Assembly (NCBI RefSeq): GCF_031954525.1
Contig: NZ_CP134867.1
Coordinates: 1,860,001 to 1,924,000, forward strand
DNA: 64,000 nucleotides
Reading direction: 5' to 3'
Origin: Dyella sp. BiH032
GTDB lineage: Bacteria > Pseudomonadota > Gammaproteobacteria > Xanthomonadales > Rhodanobacteraceae
The notes beneath the pieces are model-generated. The model saw only the letters and a list, made by a program, of their open reading frames with translations. It had not been told where the DNA came from and did no database searches. Shown here piece by piece: positions 20,022 to 31,381 of this stretch. Both the position numbers and the translations under genes were made by a program. Position 1 is the stretch's first letter; every line of letters starts with the position of its first letter.

Positions 20022-22034
20022 TTACGGCGTAAAGCCCACGGACTCCCACAGCGGTGCGGGGTCATAGACGCTGCCGTCCGCGATCGTCTTGGCGATGCGC
20101 CGCGTGTTGCGGATGTCTGCCAGGGGATCTCCGTCCAGCAGCAGCATGTCCGCGCGCTTGCCCACCTGCAGCGTACCGACCTCTTTGTCCAGGCCGAGCA
20201 CCCGTGCGGGCACGCTGGACGCGGCCTGCAGTGCCTCCATCGGCGTGAAGCCTGCCTGCACGTAGATCTCCAGTTCGCGGTGCAGCGAATAGCCGGGTAT
20301 AGCCTGGTCGGTGCCGGCGACGATCGTCAGTCCCTGGCGGTGCAGTTCGCGCAGCGTGGCGAGCAGCAATTCGTAACGCTTGCGGGACTTCTCGACGTCT
20401 TCCGGCGATGCCCCGATCCCGTTCAACGCCGCGGCCAGCGGTTTGGCCACATGGTCGATGCCGGGTTCGAACGTATCGATGGGCGTGCTGGCCGGGTGCG
20501 TCATCAACTCGAACAGCGCGGTGGTGTCGTCGAATACCGTGCGGTGCCGTTTGAACAGGGCCAGCTGGCGTTTGGCGTCGGGTGTGGTGAAGTCGGGCTG
20601 CGGCAGCGGTTCGCCACGCCGCATGTGCAGCAAATCGCGCGTGACGAAATGGATGTGATTGATGCCGTCGTAGCCCGCCTCGACCGCCTGCGCGGTGGTC
20701 ATGCCCTCGGGCACGTGGCCGGTCACGGTGAGGCCGAGCTTGTGCGCCTCCTCGGCGATCACCGGCACTAAAGCCGGCTTCATGCTGCTGTAGATCTTGA
20801 TCTGCACGGCGCCAGCTTCCTTGTAGCGCCGCACTACCGCGCGCGCTTCCTCCGGCGTGTCGGCCGTGACGGCGCCCAGCGCGATCGGACCGCTGCCGTC
20901 CACGATGCCGGCCACCAGCAGGCGCGGGCCGATGCCGCGGCCGGACTGGATGGCGTCGCGCACGGTGGTGATGTAGTCGAACTCGTTGCCGCAGTCGCGC
21001 ACGGTAGTGACGCCGGCGGCGAGGTAGATCGGGCCCCATTCCACCTGCTCGTAATGCGCGTGCATGTCCCACAACCCGGGAATGAGGAATTTGCCGGTGC
21101 CGTCGAGCACATCCAGGCCGGGCTCGGACTTGGGTGCCGCGCCGGAAGTATCGATGCGCACGATGCGGCCGTCTTCCACATACACGGATGCATTGCGCTT
21201 TGCCGGCGCGCCGGTGCCGTCGATCAGGGTGGCGTGGGTGACGACGAGTTTCTTCGAGGCCGGTCGCTTGGCTTTTTCAGTGAGCTTCGCCAACGCCTCC
21301 AGGTTGTTGGCGGCGGCGCGCTGGATGAAGGTGGGCAGCGAGGCTTCGTAGCCTTCGCGCACGGCTTCGAAATGATCGAACTCGCTGTCGGTGGTGACCA
21401 CCGCGGCCAGCTTCTGCTGGTCGTCCAGCCAGGCGGTCTCGTTGCCCCAGACCAGGCCGCTGATCACGTAGCCGTGCAGCTTCACCGGCTTGCCGTTGGC
21501 CTGGATCTCCAGGTCGCCGGCGGACTGGATCCGCACTTCGCCATCCGGCGGTACCGCGATGCGTTCCGGCTTTCCCTTGGCCAGCCAGTAGCGCAACAGC
21601 ATCTGCTGCATGGCGACGGGCGAATAGCCGTCCACCAGAAAGGTGGCGTCCGTAGCCGGGTAGTCGCTGGTCTTGCCGTCGCGCACCAGGGTGACGCGTT
21701 GCGTTTTGGGGTCGAGGGTGAAGCGGTCGTGCATCGGCGACTGGCGCGAGGAGTTGCCTTCACTGCTCAGTGAAAGCGGATGGGCCGCGTCGATGGCGGT
21801 GAACTCGGTCTTCAGCGGCACTTCGGTGCCGCGGTCCTTGAAGCTGAAATCCGAGCGCAGGACGAGCCGTCCCTGGTCCTGGGAAATCGTATAGCTCTCC
21901 TTGCCGATGGCGCGGGCGAACTTGTGCAGCACGAAGTTGCCTTGTTCGCCGGCCGGCGTCTGCGCGAACAAAGGCAGCGGGGCAAGGACGAGCAGGGCGG
22001 CGAGGGTGAGCGAACGAGCGGATGGGTGCTGCAT
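20022..22034 (-). CDS. exported metal-dependent amidohydrolase with extra N-terminal domain
   Basis: 670 residues. Signal peptide (LTLAALLVLAPLPLFA), then about 240 residues of beta-rich sequence of unknown fold, then an amidohydrolase/imidazolonepropionase-like domain from about residue 265: DGTG, metal-binding GLWDMHAHYEQ (HxH), AAGVTTVRDCGN, KIYSS (carboxylated-Lys candidate), HVPEG, NHIHF, AGTDQAIPG and GTLQVGKRADMLLLDGDPL. It probably hydrolyses a cyclic amide, peptide or imidodipeptide in the periplasm. The start at 22034 has AGGGAG six bases before it. The frame stays open far upstream into gcvP, but that part is antiparallel noise of gcvP. Confidence 0.9.
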   Translation of the reverse strand: MQHPSARSLTLAALLVLAPLPLFAQTPAGEQGNFVLHKFARAIGKESYTISQDQGRLVLRSDFSFKDRGTEVPLKTEFTAIDAAHPLSLSSEGNSSRQSPMHDRFTLDPKTQRVTLVRDGKTSDYPATDATFLVDGYSPVAMQQMLLRYWLAKGKPERIAVPPDGEVRIQSAGDLEIQANGKPVKLHGYVISGLVWGNETAWLDDQQKLAAVVTTDSEFDHFEAVREGYEASLPTFIQRAAANNLEALAKLTEKAKRPASKKLVVTHATLIDGTGAPAKRNASVYVEDGRIVRIDTSGAAPKSEPGLDVLDGTGKFLIPGLWDMHAHYEQVEWGPIYLAAGVTTVRDCGNEFDYITTVRDAIQSGRGIGPRLLVAGIVDGSGPIALGAVTADTPEEARAVVRRYKEAGAVQIKIYSSMKPALVPVIAEEAHKLGLTVTGHVPEGMTTAQAVEAGYDGINHIHFVTRDLLHMRRGEPLPQPDFTTPDAKRQLALFKRHRTVFDDTTALFELMTHPASTPIDTFEPGIDHVAKPLAAALNGIGASPEDVEKSRKRYELLLATLRELHRQGLTIVAGTDQAIPGYSLHRELEIYVQAGFTPMEALQAASSVPARVLGLDKEVGTLQVGKRADMLLLDGDPLADIRNTRRIAKTIADGSVYDPAPLWESVGFTP

Positions 22035-22140
22035 GGTGGCTCCCTGGGCTGCGGCGCGATCGGCATGGGCCGGGGCGGAGAAGGCCAAGCCCCGGCGCGA
22101 GGCGTGCGGATGGTGCGGGGCAGGGATTCGCTGCGCTCGC

Positions 22141-22157
22141 GCCAACCTACGGTTGGC
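22141..22157. repeat. short inverted repeat GCCAACC/GGTTGGC
   Basis: GCCAACC, TAC, GGTTGGC: a perfect 7-bp stem in the gap between gcvP and the amidohydrolase, related to the CGCAACC/GGTTGCG hairpin at 11533 and the GTAGGTTGGGG motif near 18850. Probably a dispersed extragenic element. Confidence 0.5.
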
Positions 22158-22228
22158 GATCAGACCAGCCGGAGCCGGTACTGGCAATGTCCCGAAGGTC
22201 ACTTCCGCGAATCCATTCCCCAAAAACG

Positions 22229-22256
22229 GACGGGCCCCGCCGAAGCGGGGCCCGTC
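22229..22256 (-). terminator. Rho-independent terminator of gcvP
   Basis: GACGGGCCCCGC (22229-22240), loop CGAA, GCGGGGCCCGTC (22245-22256): a perfect 12-bp stem. On the minus strand it is followed by CGTTTTTGGGG, 24 bases after the gcvP stop codon. Confidence 0.9.
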
Positions 22257-22279
22257 GCAGTGCGGAAGGGAGCGGAGGC

Positions 22280-25150
<2,871 letters not shown>

Positions 25151-25195
25151 GACGGAGGCGTCCAAGGGTGACGTGCGTGCCGCACGTCAGGCGCC

Positions 25196-25363
25196 CCTCT
25201 GTCCTTTTGCCTGAGAGTTTGGAAGCGCGAGCGCTTCGTGCCCCTTCGGCGCCGGATCTAACCGGTCTCTCCAGAGTTGTTCCGCAAGCGGCGGTGGTAT
25301 GGGAGCCTGAGCGATTACGGGCGTTGCGCCTTCGGCAGCGGACGTGTCCGCTTCTCCCACCGC
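25196..25363 (-). promoter_or_regulatory. tandem glycine riboswitch upstream of gcvP
   Basis: On the minus strand two aptamers follow each other. Aptamer 1 (about 25363-25292) opens GGTGGGAGA, contains TGCCGAAGG and closes with GCTCAGGCTCCCATACCACC. Aptamer 2 (about 25276-25196) opens CTCTGGAGAG, contains GCGCCGAAGGGGC and closes CTCTCAGGCAAAAGGACAGAGG's core. These are the conserved core elements of the gcvT-class glycine riboswitch. A GACGTGCG/CGCACGTC hairpin (25170-25188) between aptamer 2 and the start codon may be part of the expression platform. Confidence 0.95.
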
Positions 25364-25379
25364 GCCTTCAAAGGTGGCG

Positions 25380-25408
25380 ATTATACCCAACCTGCAGGTG
25401 GCGGTCCC
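25380..25408 (-). promoter_or_regulatory. candidate promoter of the gcvP riboswitch transcript
   Basis: A perfect minus-strand TATAAT (plus 25380-25385) lies about 17 bases before aptamer 1. The best -35 at 17 bases is GGGACC, weak. The position fits a start site just before the riboswitch. Confidence 0.6.
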
Positions 25409-25529
25409 GCGGGGATTCGCTTCGGCCACTCCAGATGAGGGGGCGCTCTGGCGATGCTGTTTCTACAGGGCGGAAAAGAACTTTCGGGCCTGTCGCGGCC
25501 CTGCACTCACGACTCTCACCACTCCGGCC

Positions 25530-25578
25530 GGCCCCTCTCCCCAGCCCTCTCCCCGGAGGAGAGAGGGAGCGAGGCAGA
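25530..25578. repeat. REP-like CCCTCTCC/GGAGAGAGGG element
   Basis: CCCTCTCCCCAGCCCTCTCC followed by GGAGGAGAGAGGGAGCG folds into a GC hairpin. Related short elements are at 5305 and 63620. Typical extragenic palindromes of high-GC gammaproteobacteria. Confidence 0.55.
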
Positions 25579-25671
25579 GGCTTGGCGGAGGGGCGGTTTT
25601 AACGAAAACTTGCGCGTTCCCACCGGCGCAGCGGAGTAGCGTGCGCCGCATCCCCCACCGAGGTGTATCTC

Positions 25672-26094
25672 ATGCCCCAGCCCCCGTTCCGCCTGCGCCA
25701 GCTCGACCATATCGTGCTGCGCGCCATCGATGCCGCCGCCATGCAGGACTTCTACTGCCGCGTGCTCGGCTGCACGGTGGAGCGGCGGCAGGACGAGATC
25801 GGCCTGGTCCAGCTGCGCGCGGGGGCTTCGCTGATCGACCTGGTGACCATGGACGGCAAGCTGGGCCGCGCCGGCGGCGCGGCGCCTGGCCGGGAAGGGC
25901 ACAACGTGGACCATATCTGCCTGGCGGTGGAGGGCTACGATGAGGCCGCCATCCGCGTCCACCTCGAGGCGCACGGTGTGCGCGTGGGCGACGCCGGTTC
26001 GCGCTATGGCGCGGAAGGCGAGGGGCCCTCGCTGTATCTGTACGATCCGCAGGGCAACATGATCGAGCTGAAAGGGCCGCCCGCCCGGGCCTGA
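25672..26094 (+). CDS. VOC family protein (glyoxalase/dioxygenase fold)
   Basis: 140 residues. One vicinal-oxygen-chelate unit pair: LDHIVLRAIDAAAMQDFYCRVLG at the start, VDHICLAVEGYDE in the middle, and LYLYDPQGNMIELKGPP at the end, with the His and Glu positions that normally bind a divalent metal. The substrate cannot be told; lactoylglutathione-lyase-like and resistance-type VOC proteins look alike at this level. ATG 25672 has GAGG eight bases before it. Possibly co-transcribed with the lipoprotein at 26131. Confidence 0.88.
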   Translation: MPQPPFRLRQLDHIVLRAIDAAAMQDFYCRVLGCTVERRQDEIGLVQLRAGASLIDLVTMDGKLGRAGGAAPGREGHNVDHICLAVEGYDEAAIRVHLEAHGVRVGDAGSRYGAEGEGPSLYLYDPQGNMIELKGPPARA

Positions 26095-26130
26095 CGTCCG
26101 GCTGGGCACATCGCGTCGGCGGGGTGCGCC

Positions 26131-27789
26131 ATGCGTAGCGAAGAAGATCGGCGAATCTGGCGGGTTCTCGGGCTGGCGGCGCTGGCCTGCGCCCTGGCGG
26201 CCTGCGGCGCGCCGGTCCGACGGCTGGCCCCGGCGGCGCACGTCCCTGCCGTGACCCTGGCCACGGCCAGGAGCTGGGCGATGGAGGCCGCGCGGCAATC
26301 GTCCGCCGAGCGCGCGGCGCGCGCCTGGCTGCGCTGCGCCGCGGACGCGTATCGCGTGGCGGCCGACGCCGGTCCGCGCGCGGAAGATGCGCTGGCGCTG
26401 GACACGCAATGCACGGGCCGGTTGCTCGATATCCTGCTGGCCACCGAGCCGATGCGCTGGACCCGCCGTACGCTCGACGTCGGCGGCCTTCCGCTGGACG
26501 TGGAGCTGCGCGGGCTGTCGCCGGGCCTGGCCGGCCCGCCCGCGTTCGAGCGCGCCGATCGCATCCCGGTGTCCGACCTGGCCTTCGGCCAGCGCTTCGC
26601 CACCAACGGCTTCGGCGTGGCGCTGGTCGCTTCCACGCCCCGTTGCAACGGCTCGCCCCAGTGCCGCCTGATTCCTCCGGAAGGGGTCACCCGTGCCGCC
26701 GTGGCCTGGGTCGAGGCCGACACAGAGGGCGTGCCGCGCCTGGTTTTCGCCGATCCATTGGCGCTCGGCAGCGTGACGGTCGGCGGCCGCGCCTACGCCC
26801 TGTCGCAGGACACCACCGCGCCGTACGCCATGCTGGCGGACGCGTCGCAGCTCAAGCAGCTGGCGATCCGCAACCTGCTGGTCAACGGCAAGGACATCGG
26901 GATGCGGCAGGGCGTGTATCTGCTGGAGGACTACGACCCGGACAAGATCCCCATCGTGATGCTGCACGGCCTGGGCGGCAGCCCGCTGGTGTGGACGCGC
27001 CTGACCAACCGCATCCAGGGCACACCGGCGCTGCGGGCGCGCTATCAAGTGTGGCATGTGGTCTACCAGACCAATGCGCCGGTGCTCGTGTCGCGCCTGC
27101 GGGTGCAGGGCTTCCTGGACGAAGCCTGGGCCGCGCTGGATCCGGGCGGCCAGGCGCCCGCGCGCAGGCATGTGGTGCTGGTGGGGCACAGCATGGGCGG
27201 CGTGATCGCGCGGCTGCTCGCCGCCGACAGCGGCGATGCCATCTGGCAGGCCGCGTTTGCGGTCCCGGCTGATGAAGTGCACGGCGATCCGGCGGACCTT
27301 TCTACCGTGCGCAAGCTGTTCTACTTCGCTCCGTATCCCGGCGTGGATACCGCGTTCTTCCTGGCTTCGCCGCACCACGGCAGTCCCGCCGCCGGCGACT
27401 TCCTCGGCCGGCTGGCGCTGCGCGTGGTGAAGTCCAGCGGCTTCGAATTGGACGCGCTGGCGAACCTGGTGAAGAACGACGCCCAGGCGTTCCGGCCGGA
27501 AGTGCTGCGCAGCTATCGCGAGCGCGGCCTCACCAGCATCAGCACGCTTCGTACCGATCAGCCGGTGAGCCGCGCCGCCTGGGCGCTGTTGCCGGCACCG
27601 GGCATCCGCTACTACACCATCGCCGGAAGCCTGCCCGGCGAAGCGGTACCCGGCGATGGCGTGGTGCCGCTGGAGAGCGCCTTCCTGCCCGGCGCGGTAT
27701 CCACCACGACGGTGACGTCGGGGCATCGCGTGTATCGCAGCGACGAAGCCATCAACCTCATCGTCAAAGTGCTGGGGGAATCGTTGTAG
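26131..27789 (+). CDS. lipoprotein with alpha/beta-hydrolase (lipase-like) domain
   Basis: 552 residues. Lipobox LAAC with C25 predicts a lipidated protein. An N-terminal region of about 270 residues of unknown fold is followed by an alpha/beta-hydrolase: oxyanion region VMLHGLGGSP, nucleophile elbow GHSMGG (S354), and a late GDGVVPLESAFLPGA carrying the likely acid Asp; GHRVYRSDEA near the end supplies the likely His. Probably an outer-membrane or periplasmic esterase/lipase. The 36-base gap to the VOC gene suggests an operon. Confidence 0.85.
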   Translation: MRSEEDRRIWRVLGLAALACALAACGAPVRRLAPAAHVPAVTLATARSWAMEAARQSSAERAARAWLRCAADAYRVAADAGPRAEDALALDTQCTGRLLDILLATEPMRWTRRTLDVGGLPLDVELRGLSPGLAGPPAFERADRIPVSDLAFGQRFATNGFGVALVASTPRCNGSPQCRLIPPEGVTRAAVAWVEADTEGVPRLVFADPLALGSVTVGGRAYALSQDTTAPYAMLADASQLKQLAIRNLLVNGKDIGMRQGVYLLEDYDPDKIPIVMLHGLGGSPLVWTRLTNRIQGTPALRARYQVWHVVYQTNAPVLVSRLRVQGFLDEAWAALDPGGQAPARRHVVLVGHSMGGVIARLLAADSGDAIWQAAFAVPADEVHGDPADLSTVRKLFYFAPYPGVDTAFFLASPHHGSPAAGDFLGRLALRVVKSSGFELDALANLVKNDAQAFRPEVLRSYRERGLTSISTLRTDQPVSRAAWALLPAPGIRYYTIAGSLPGEAVPGDGVVPLESAFLPGAVSTTTVTSGHRVYRSDEAINLIVKVLGESL

Positions 27790-27834
27790 GCCGAATCGGC
27801 ATCGCGCCCGACCCAAGCCAGGCCGGCGCAGGCA

Positions 27835-27951
27835 TCACGCAGGCGGCTTGCGCGATGCGATGGCGAAGCGGTTCCCTCCGCTGATCGCCACCACCAGCAG
27901 CGTGAGATCGGTCAGTTCTTCCGGCGAAAAGCGCGGTTGCACTGACGCGGA
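27835..27951 (-). pseudogene. remnant of a carboxymuconolactone decarboxylase/AhpD-family gene
   Basis: The minus strand reads PRFSPEELTDLTLLVVAISG then GNRFAIASRKPPA and a TGA at 27837-27835. This matches the C-terminal end of the CMD/AhpD family, where E-L-x-D-L-T-L and N-R-x-A-I-A occur just before the stop. Only about 35 codons remain and no CxxC active site or start codon is present. The rest of the gene appears deleted, with the end of the SDR gene now 20 bases upstream. Confidence 0.6.
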
Positions 27952-27970
27952 GGGCGCAGGCAAGCGGCGC

Positions 27971-28720
27971 TCACAGCTGACTCATGCCGCCGTCGACAAT
28001 GATCTCGGTGCCGACGATGAAGGCCGATTCGCGCGAGGCGAGGTGCAGGACGGTGGTGGCCAGCTCCTCGGACGTGCCGAAGCGGCCCAGCGGCACCTGG
28101 CCCTGGATCTGCGCGGCCGTGCTTTCCAGCGTTGCCGCATCCAGGCCCAGTTTGCCGTACAGCGGGGTGCCGATCGGGCCGGGGCTGACCACGTTCACGC
28201 GGATGCCTAGCGGCAGCAGTTCGCCCGACAGCGTCTTGGCGAGCGAAATCAGCGCGGCCTTGCTGGCGGCATACACCGACGATGCCGGCATGCCGATATG
28301 CGCGTTGATCGAGCCGTTGAGCACGATGGACGCGCCCTGGTTGAGCAGCGGCAGCAAGGCCTGGATCTGGAAGTAGGCACCTTTGACGTTGATGTCGAAC
28401 ATGTCGTCCCAGAAGTTCTCCTGCACATCGGCGAACGGGGCGAAGCGGGCGACGCCGGCGTTGACGAAGACCGCGTCCAGCCGCACAGCCTGCCCCGCGA
28501 GCGTGGCGGCGAGTTCGCGTGCGGCGGCGACGTTACCGGCGTCGCTGCGGATGGCGAGCGTGCCGGGGCCGATATCGGCGGCGGCTTTCTCCAGCGCAGC
28601 GGCGTCGCGGCCGGTAACGATCACGCGCGCGCCCTCGGCGGCGAATGCCTTGGCGGCGGCAAGGCCGATGCCGCTGCTGCCGCCGGTGACAAGTACGGTC
28701 TGGTTGGCGAAACGTTTCAT
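27971..28720 (-). CDS. SDR family NAD(P)-dependent oxidoreductase
   Basis: 249 residues, a classical short-chain dehydrogenase: TGGSSGIG (residues 12-19), NAGVAR, catalytic Ser in LNGSINAH, Y-x-A-S-K (YAASK), PGPIGTP and the C-terminal IIVDGGMSQL. The start at 28720 has TGGAGA six bases before it. It faces a LysR regulator across 177 bases, the usual arrangement of a regulator and its target. The substrate is unknown. Confidence 0.92.
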   Translation of the reverse strand: MKRFANQTVLVTGGSSGIGLAAAKAFAAEGARVIVTGRDAAALEKAAADIGPGTLAIRSDAGNVAAARELAATLAGQAVRLDAVFVNAGVARFAPFADVQENFWDDMFDINVKGAYFQIQALLPLLNQGASIVLNGSINAHIGMPASSVYAASKAALISLAKTLSGELLPLGIRVNVVSPGPIGTPLYGKLGLDAATLESTAAQIQGQVPLGRFGTSEELATTVLHLASRESAFIVGTEIIVDGGMSQL

Positions 28721-28803
28721 GGTGGTCTCCAGGTGGGTGTTTGATCTGGAACGTATGCTGCGCCCGCCGCGGCCGGGAGCCGTGCCGTCTTTTCGACGAA
28801 GAT

Positions 28804-28820
28804 GTGCGACGCATCCGCAC
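28804..28820. promoter_or_regulatory. inverted repeat GTGCG-N7-CGCAC between SDR and lysR
   Basis: GTGCG (28804-28808) and CGCAC (28816-28820) in the shared 177-base promoter gap. A candidate LysR binding site, although it is not a strict T-N11-A. Confidence 0.35.
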
Positions 28821-28897
28821 GAGTCGGCCGGGCGGTAGAAGCCACCGTGCAACCTTTGCCGTAGCATCGCCAGACATCGCACGCACCGGGAATTTCC

Positions 28898-29818
28898 ATG
28901 CTGTCGGACGACGAGCTGGCCTTGCTTGAAGCCATCCGCGAAAGCGGCAGTCTGTCGCGTGCCGCCGCGCGGCTGGGCAAGGCGCCTTCCACGGTGTCGC
29001 ACGCGGCCCGGCAACTGGAGGCACGCTTCGATGCGCTGCTGTTCGACCGCCGCCGCTATCGCCTGCAGCTCACCCCGGCAGGACAACTGCTGGCGCAGGA
29101 AGCGGCGCGGCTGACGCTGGAATCCGCGCGCCTGAGCCGCCGCGTGAAACAAGTGGCGGGCGGATGGGAGGACCGGTTGTGGATCGTCACCGACGAACTT
29201 CTGGAATTCGCCACGCTGCTGCCGGTGATCCGCGCGTTCGACGCACTGGCTTCGGGCGTCAGCCTGCGCGTCACCCACGAGGTGCTCGGTGGCACCTGGG
29301 AAGCCCTGCGCGATGGCCGTGCGGACGTCGTGGTCGGGGCGACCAACGAGCCGCCTTCCATGCCCAACCTGCGTTGGCGCGAGCTGGGAGCCATGGAATG
29401 GGTGTTCGCCGTATCGCCGCGGCACCCGCTGGCGAAGGCGAAGGAACCGCTGGGACGCGACGCGATCCTGGCCCACCGGGCTGTGGTGGTGGCCGATACC
29501 TCGCGCCTGTCGCCGGGGCGCGCCTATGGCGTGCAGGGTGGCCAGCAGGTGCTGGCGGTGCCGAGCATGCAGGCCAAGATCATGGCGCAGCGCGAAGGCC
29601 TGGGCGTGGGCTGGTTGCCAAAGCAGCGCGTGGCTTCGCTGCTCAAGCGCGGCGAGCTGGTCGCCAGGCGCACCGCCGATCCGCGCGAGCCGAACGTGCT
29701 CTACGTCGCCTGGCGTGGCGATCACGAAGGACGCGCGCTGGCATGGTGGCTGGAACAGTTCGCGCAGCCGCGGTTGGCGAAGCGGCTGGTGGATGGGGTG
29801 GACGCGTTCGCCGATTGA
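28898..29818 (+). CDS. LysR family transcriptional regulator
   Basis: 306 residues. N-terminal winged helix (LALLEAIRESGSLSRAAARLGKAPSTVSHAARQLE) and a LysR substrate-binding domain. It is divergent from the SDR at 27971-28720, which it probably regulates. The effector is unknown. The CMD/AhpD remnant beyond the SDR suggests the regulon once included that gene too. Confidence 0.92.
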   Translation: MLSDDELALLEAIRESGSLSRAAARLGKAPSTVSHAARQLEARFDALLFDRRRYRLQLTPAGQLLAQEAARLTLESARLSRRVKQVAGGWEDRLWIVTDELLEFATLLPVIRAFDALASGVSLRVTHEVLGGTWEALRDGRADVVVGATNEPPSMPNLRWRELGAMEWVFAVSPRHPLAKAKEPLGRDAILAHRAVVVADTSRLSPGRAYGVQGGQQVLAVPSMQAKIMAQREGLGVGWLPKQRVASLLKRGELVARRTADPREPNVLYVAWRGDHEGRALAWWLEQFAQPRLAKRLVDGVDAFAD

Positions 29819-29860
29819 CGGCGAAGGACGGTGCCTGGTGCCTGGCGTGTGCAGCTCGCA

Positions 29861-30943
29861 TCAGCCGGGCAACCACTCCAATCCCATGGACCTGAACTCC
29901 TGCGGCGCTATCCCGTACGCGCGGCGGAACGCGCGCGTGAAGTCGGAGTGGCTGCCGAAACCCAGACTCGACGCGAGGTTCGTCACCGCCACAGCAGGCG
30001 GGCGCGCCAGGGCTTCGGCGGCTTCGCGCAGGCGGCAGTTGCGGATGTAGGCATAGATGCCGCCCTCGTGCTCGAACATCCGGTACAGCGTGGGCCGGGC
30101 CAGCGGGAAGATGCTCAGGATCTTGTCGGGCGTGAGTTCCGCCGAATAGAGGTTGTCCTGCACATAGCGCCGGATGCGCCCAAGCATGGCCGCGCGGGCG
30201 ACCGTGCGGACGCTGTCGCTCAGCCGTCGCTGCTTCTGGAAGGCGGCCAGGATCAGCTGGACGCAGATGCGCAACTGCGCGGCGGCGGCGGTGTCGCTCA
30301 TCGCAGGCAGGTCGCGGTAGAGCATCGCTAGGTGATCGCGCAGCAGGGCGGCAAGCGGCGTGGTGTAGGCGACTACGCGGCCGTGGATCGACTCGGCGTC
30401 GGGAATCGCCGCCTCCACCACGGCGCGCGGCAGGAAGAACGCCAGCACGCGGGCCCGGGTGGGGCGTTTCATATGCATGGTCTGGCTCATGTCCAGTGCC
30501 AGGATGCCCGGGGTGAACTGCGTCGATTTTTGCGGTGCACCGCCCGTGACGGTTTCGGCGATGCCCTCGACGGTCACGTGGAAGACGTAGTCGCGCAGGC
30601 TGTCGCGGGAGATGCGCGCACCGGTGCGCAGCTGCGACATCGGATCGGTGCGGCTGTCCAGATAGATCATGTCCGGCAGCGCATAGGTATCGATCTCGCC
30701 GCGGAAACCGTTGGCTACCTGCGTGCGCGACAGCGGCACTTCGAGGATGCGGCCGACGTAATCGCTCCAGGCCAGCATCTGCAGCGCGGTCGCTTCGTTC
30801 GCCACGCTGAAGTGCTGGCGGACGAGCGGCGACGAATCGGCGCCGGCCCACGCGGCATGCAGGTAAGCGTCCTTGTCATGATGGCTGGCCAGGGCCTGCC
30901 GCATGGTGTCGGAGTAAGCGCGATCGAAATGCGGCGATCCCAC
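29861..30943 (-). CDS. AraC family transcriptional regulator
   Basis: 360 residues. The N-terminal part resembles the AraC-binding-like domain found in AraC/AlkR/FeaR-type regulators (FRGEIDTYALPDMIYLDSRTD; DYVFHVTVEG). The C-terminal part carries two helix-turn-helices ending in LASSLGFGSHSDFTRAFRRAYGIAPQEFR, the AraC signature. A GTG at 30943 is chosen because AGGACG precedes it, whereas the ATG at 30904 has no site. The target is unknown; it is divergent from the two-gene unit at 31382. Confidence 0.9.
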   Translation of the reverse strand: MGSPHFDRAYSDTMRQALASHHDKDAYLHAAWAGADSSPLVRQHFSVANEATALQMLAWSDYVGRILEVPLSRTQVANGFRGEIDTYALPDMIYLDSRTDPMSQLRTGARISRDSLRDYVFHVTVEGIAETVTGGAPQKSTQFTPGILALDMSQTMHMKRPTRARVLAFFLPRAVVEAAIPDAESIHGRVVAYTTPLAALLRDHLAMLYRDLPAMSDTAAAAQLRICVQLILAAFQKQRRLSDSVRTVARAAMLGRIRRYVQDNLYSAELTPDKILSIFPLARPTLYRMFEHEGGIYAYIRNCRLREAAEALARPPAVAVTNLASSLGFGSHSDFTRAFRRAYGIAPQEFRSMGLEWLPG

Positions 30944-31381
30944 GGTGGCGTCCTGTTCGCATGCCGGGCGGCGCGCGCCGCGAGCCGGGCACGTCCCCCT
31001 GTTTCCACGGCCCGGCGCGTTCGTCCGCGGGCCGTCCCCGATTCCCGCGGCCGACTATACAAAGGCCCTGTGCACGGCGTGTGGACTCGCCCAGGCGCGA
31101 GGCACGAAGCGGCTCCCCATGGACATGCTGTCCTTGGCAGCTATTTGGATTCGCCCGGGTAAGCGGGCTGGTCCGGCGCGAGCCCAAGGCAAGAAAGCGG
31201 CTTGACCGTGCGTCTCACTTTTCGGCCGGAGGGCTTCTGCCGGATACCGGCCTCCTTATGCTGAGGCCGATATGCACACGGAGTCGGCCGGCGAGGAGCC
31301 CGTTGCGATGGACGAGCCGGCCGATGTCGCGCGTTGCATGTTCCAAGGACCGAAACGCAACGTTCTCCAGGGGGAATTCAC
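30944..31381. other. gap between araC-type regulator and the 31382 operon
   Basis: 438 bases. No gene recognised. It holds a CCGG-ATA-CCGG hairpin near 31240 and the GGGGGA ribosome-binding site (31370-31375) of the next gene. It probably contains the promoters of both divergent genes, but no clear -35/-10 pair was found. Confidence 0.45.

Noticed and set aside
30945-31205. 86-residue gene before the large operon
   Set aside because: No ribosome-binding site, overlaps the AraC gene's upstream region, and shows no domain.
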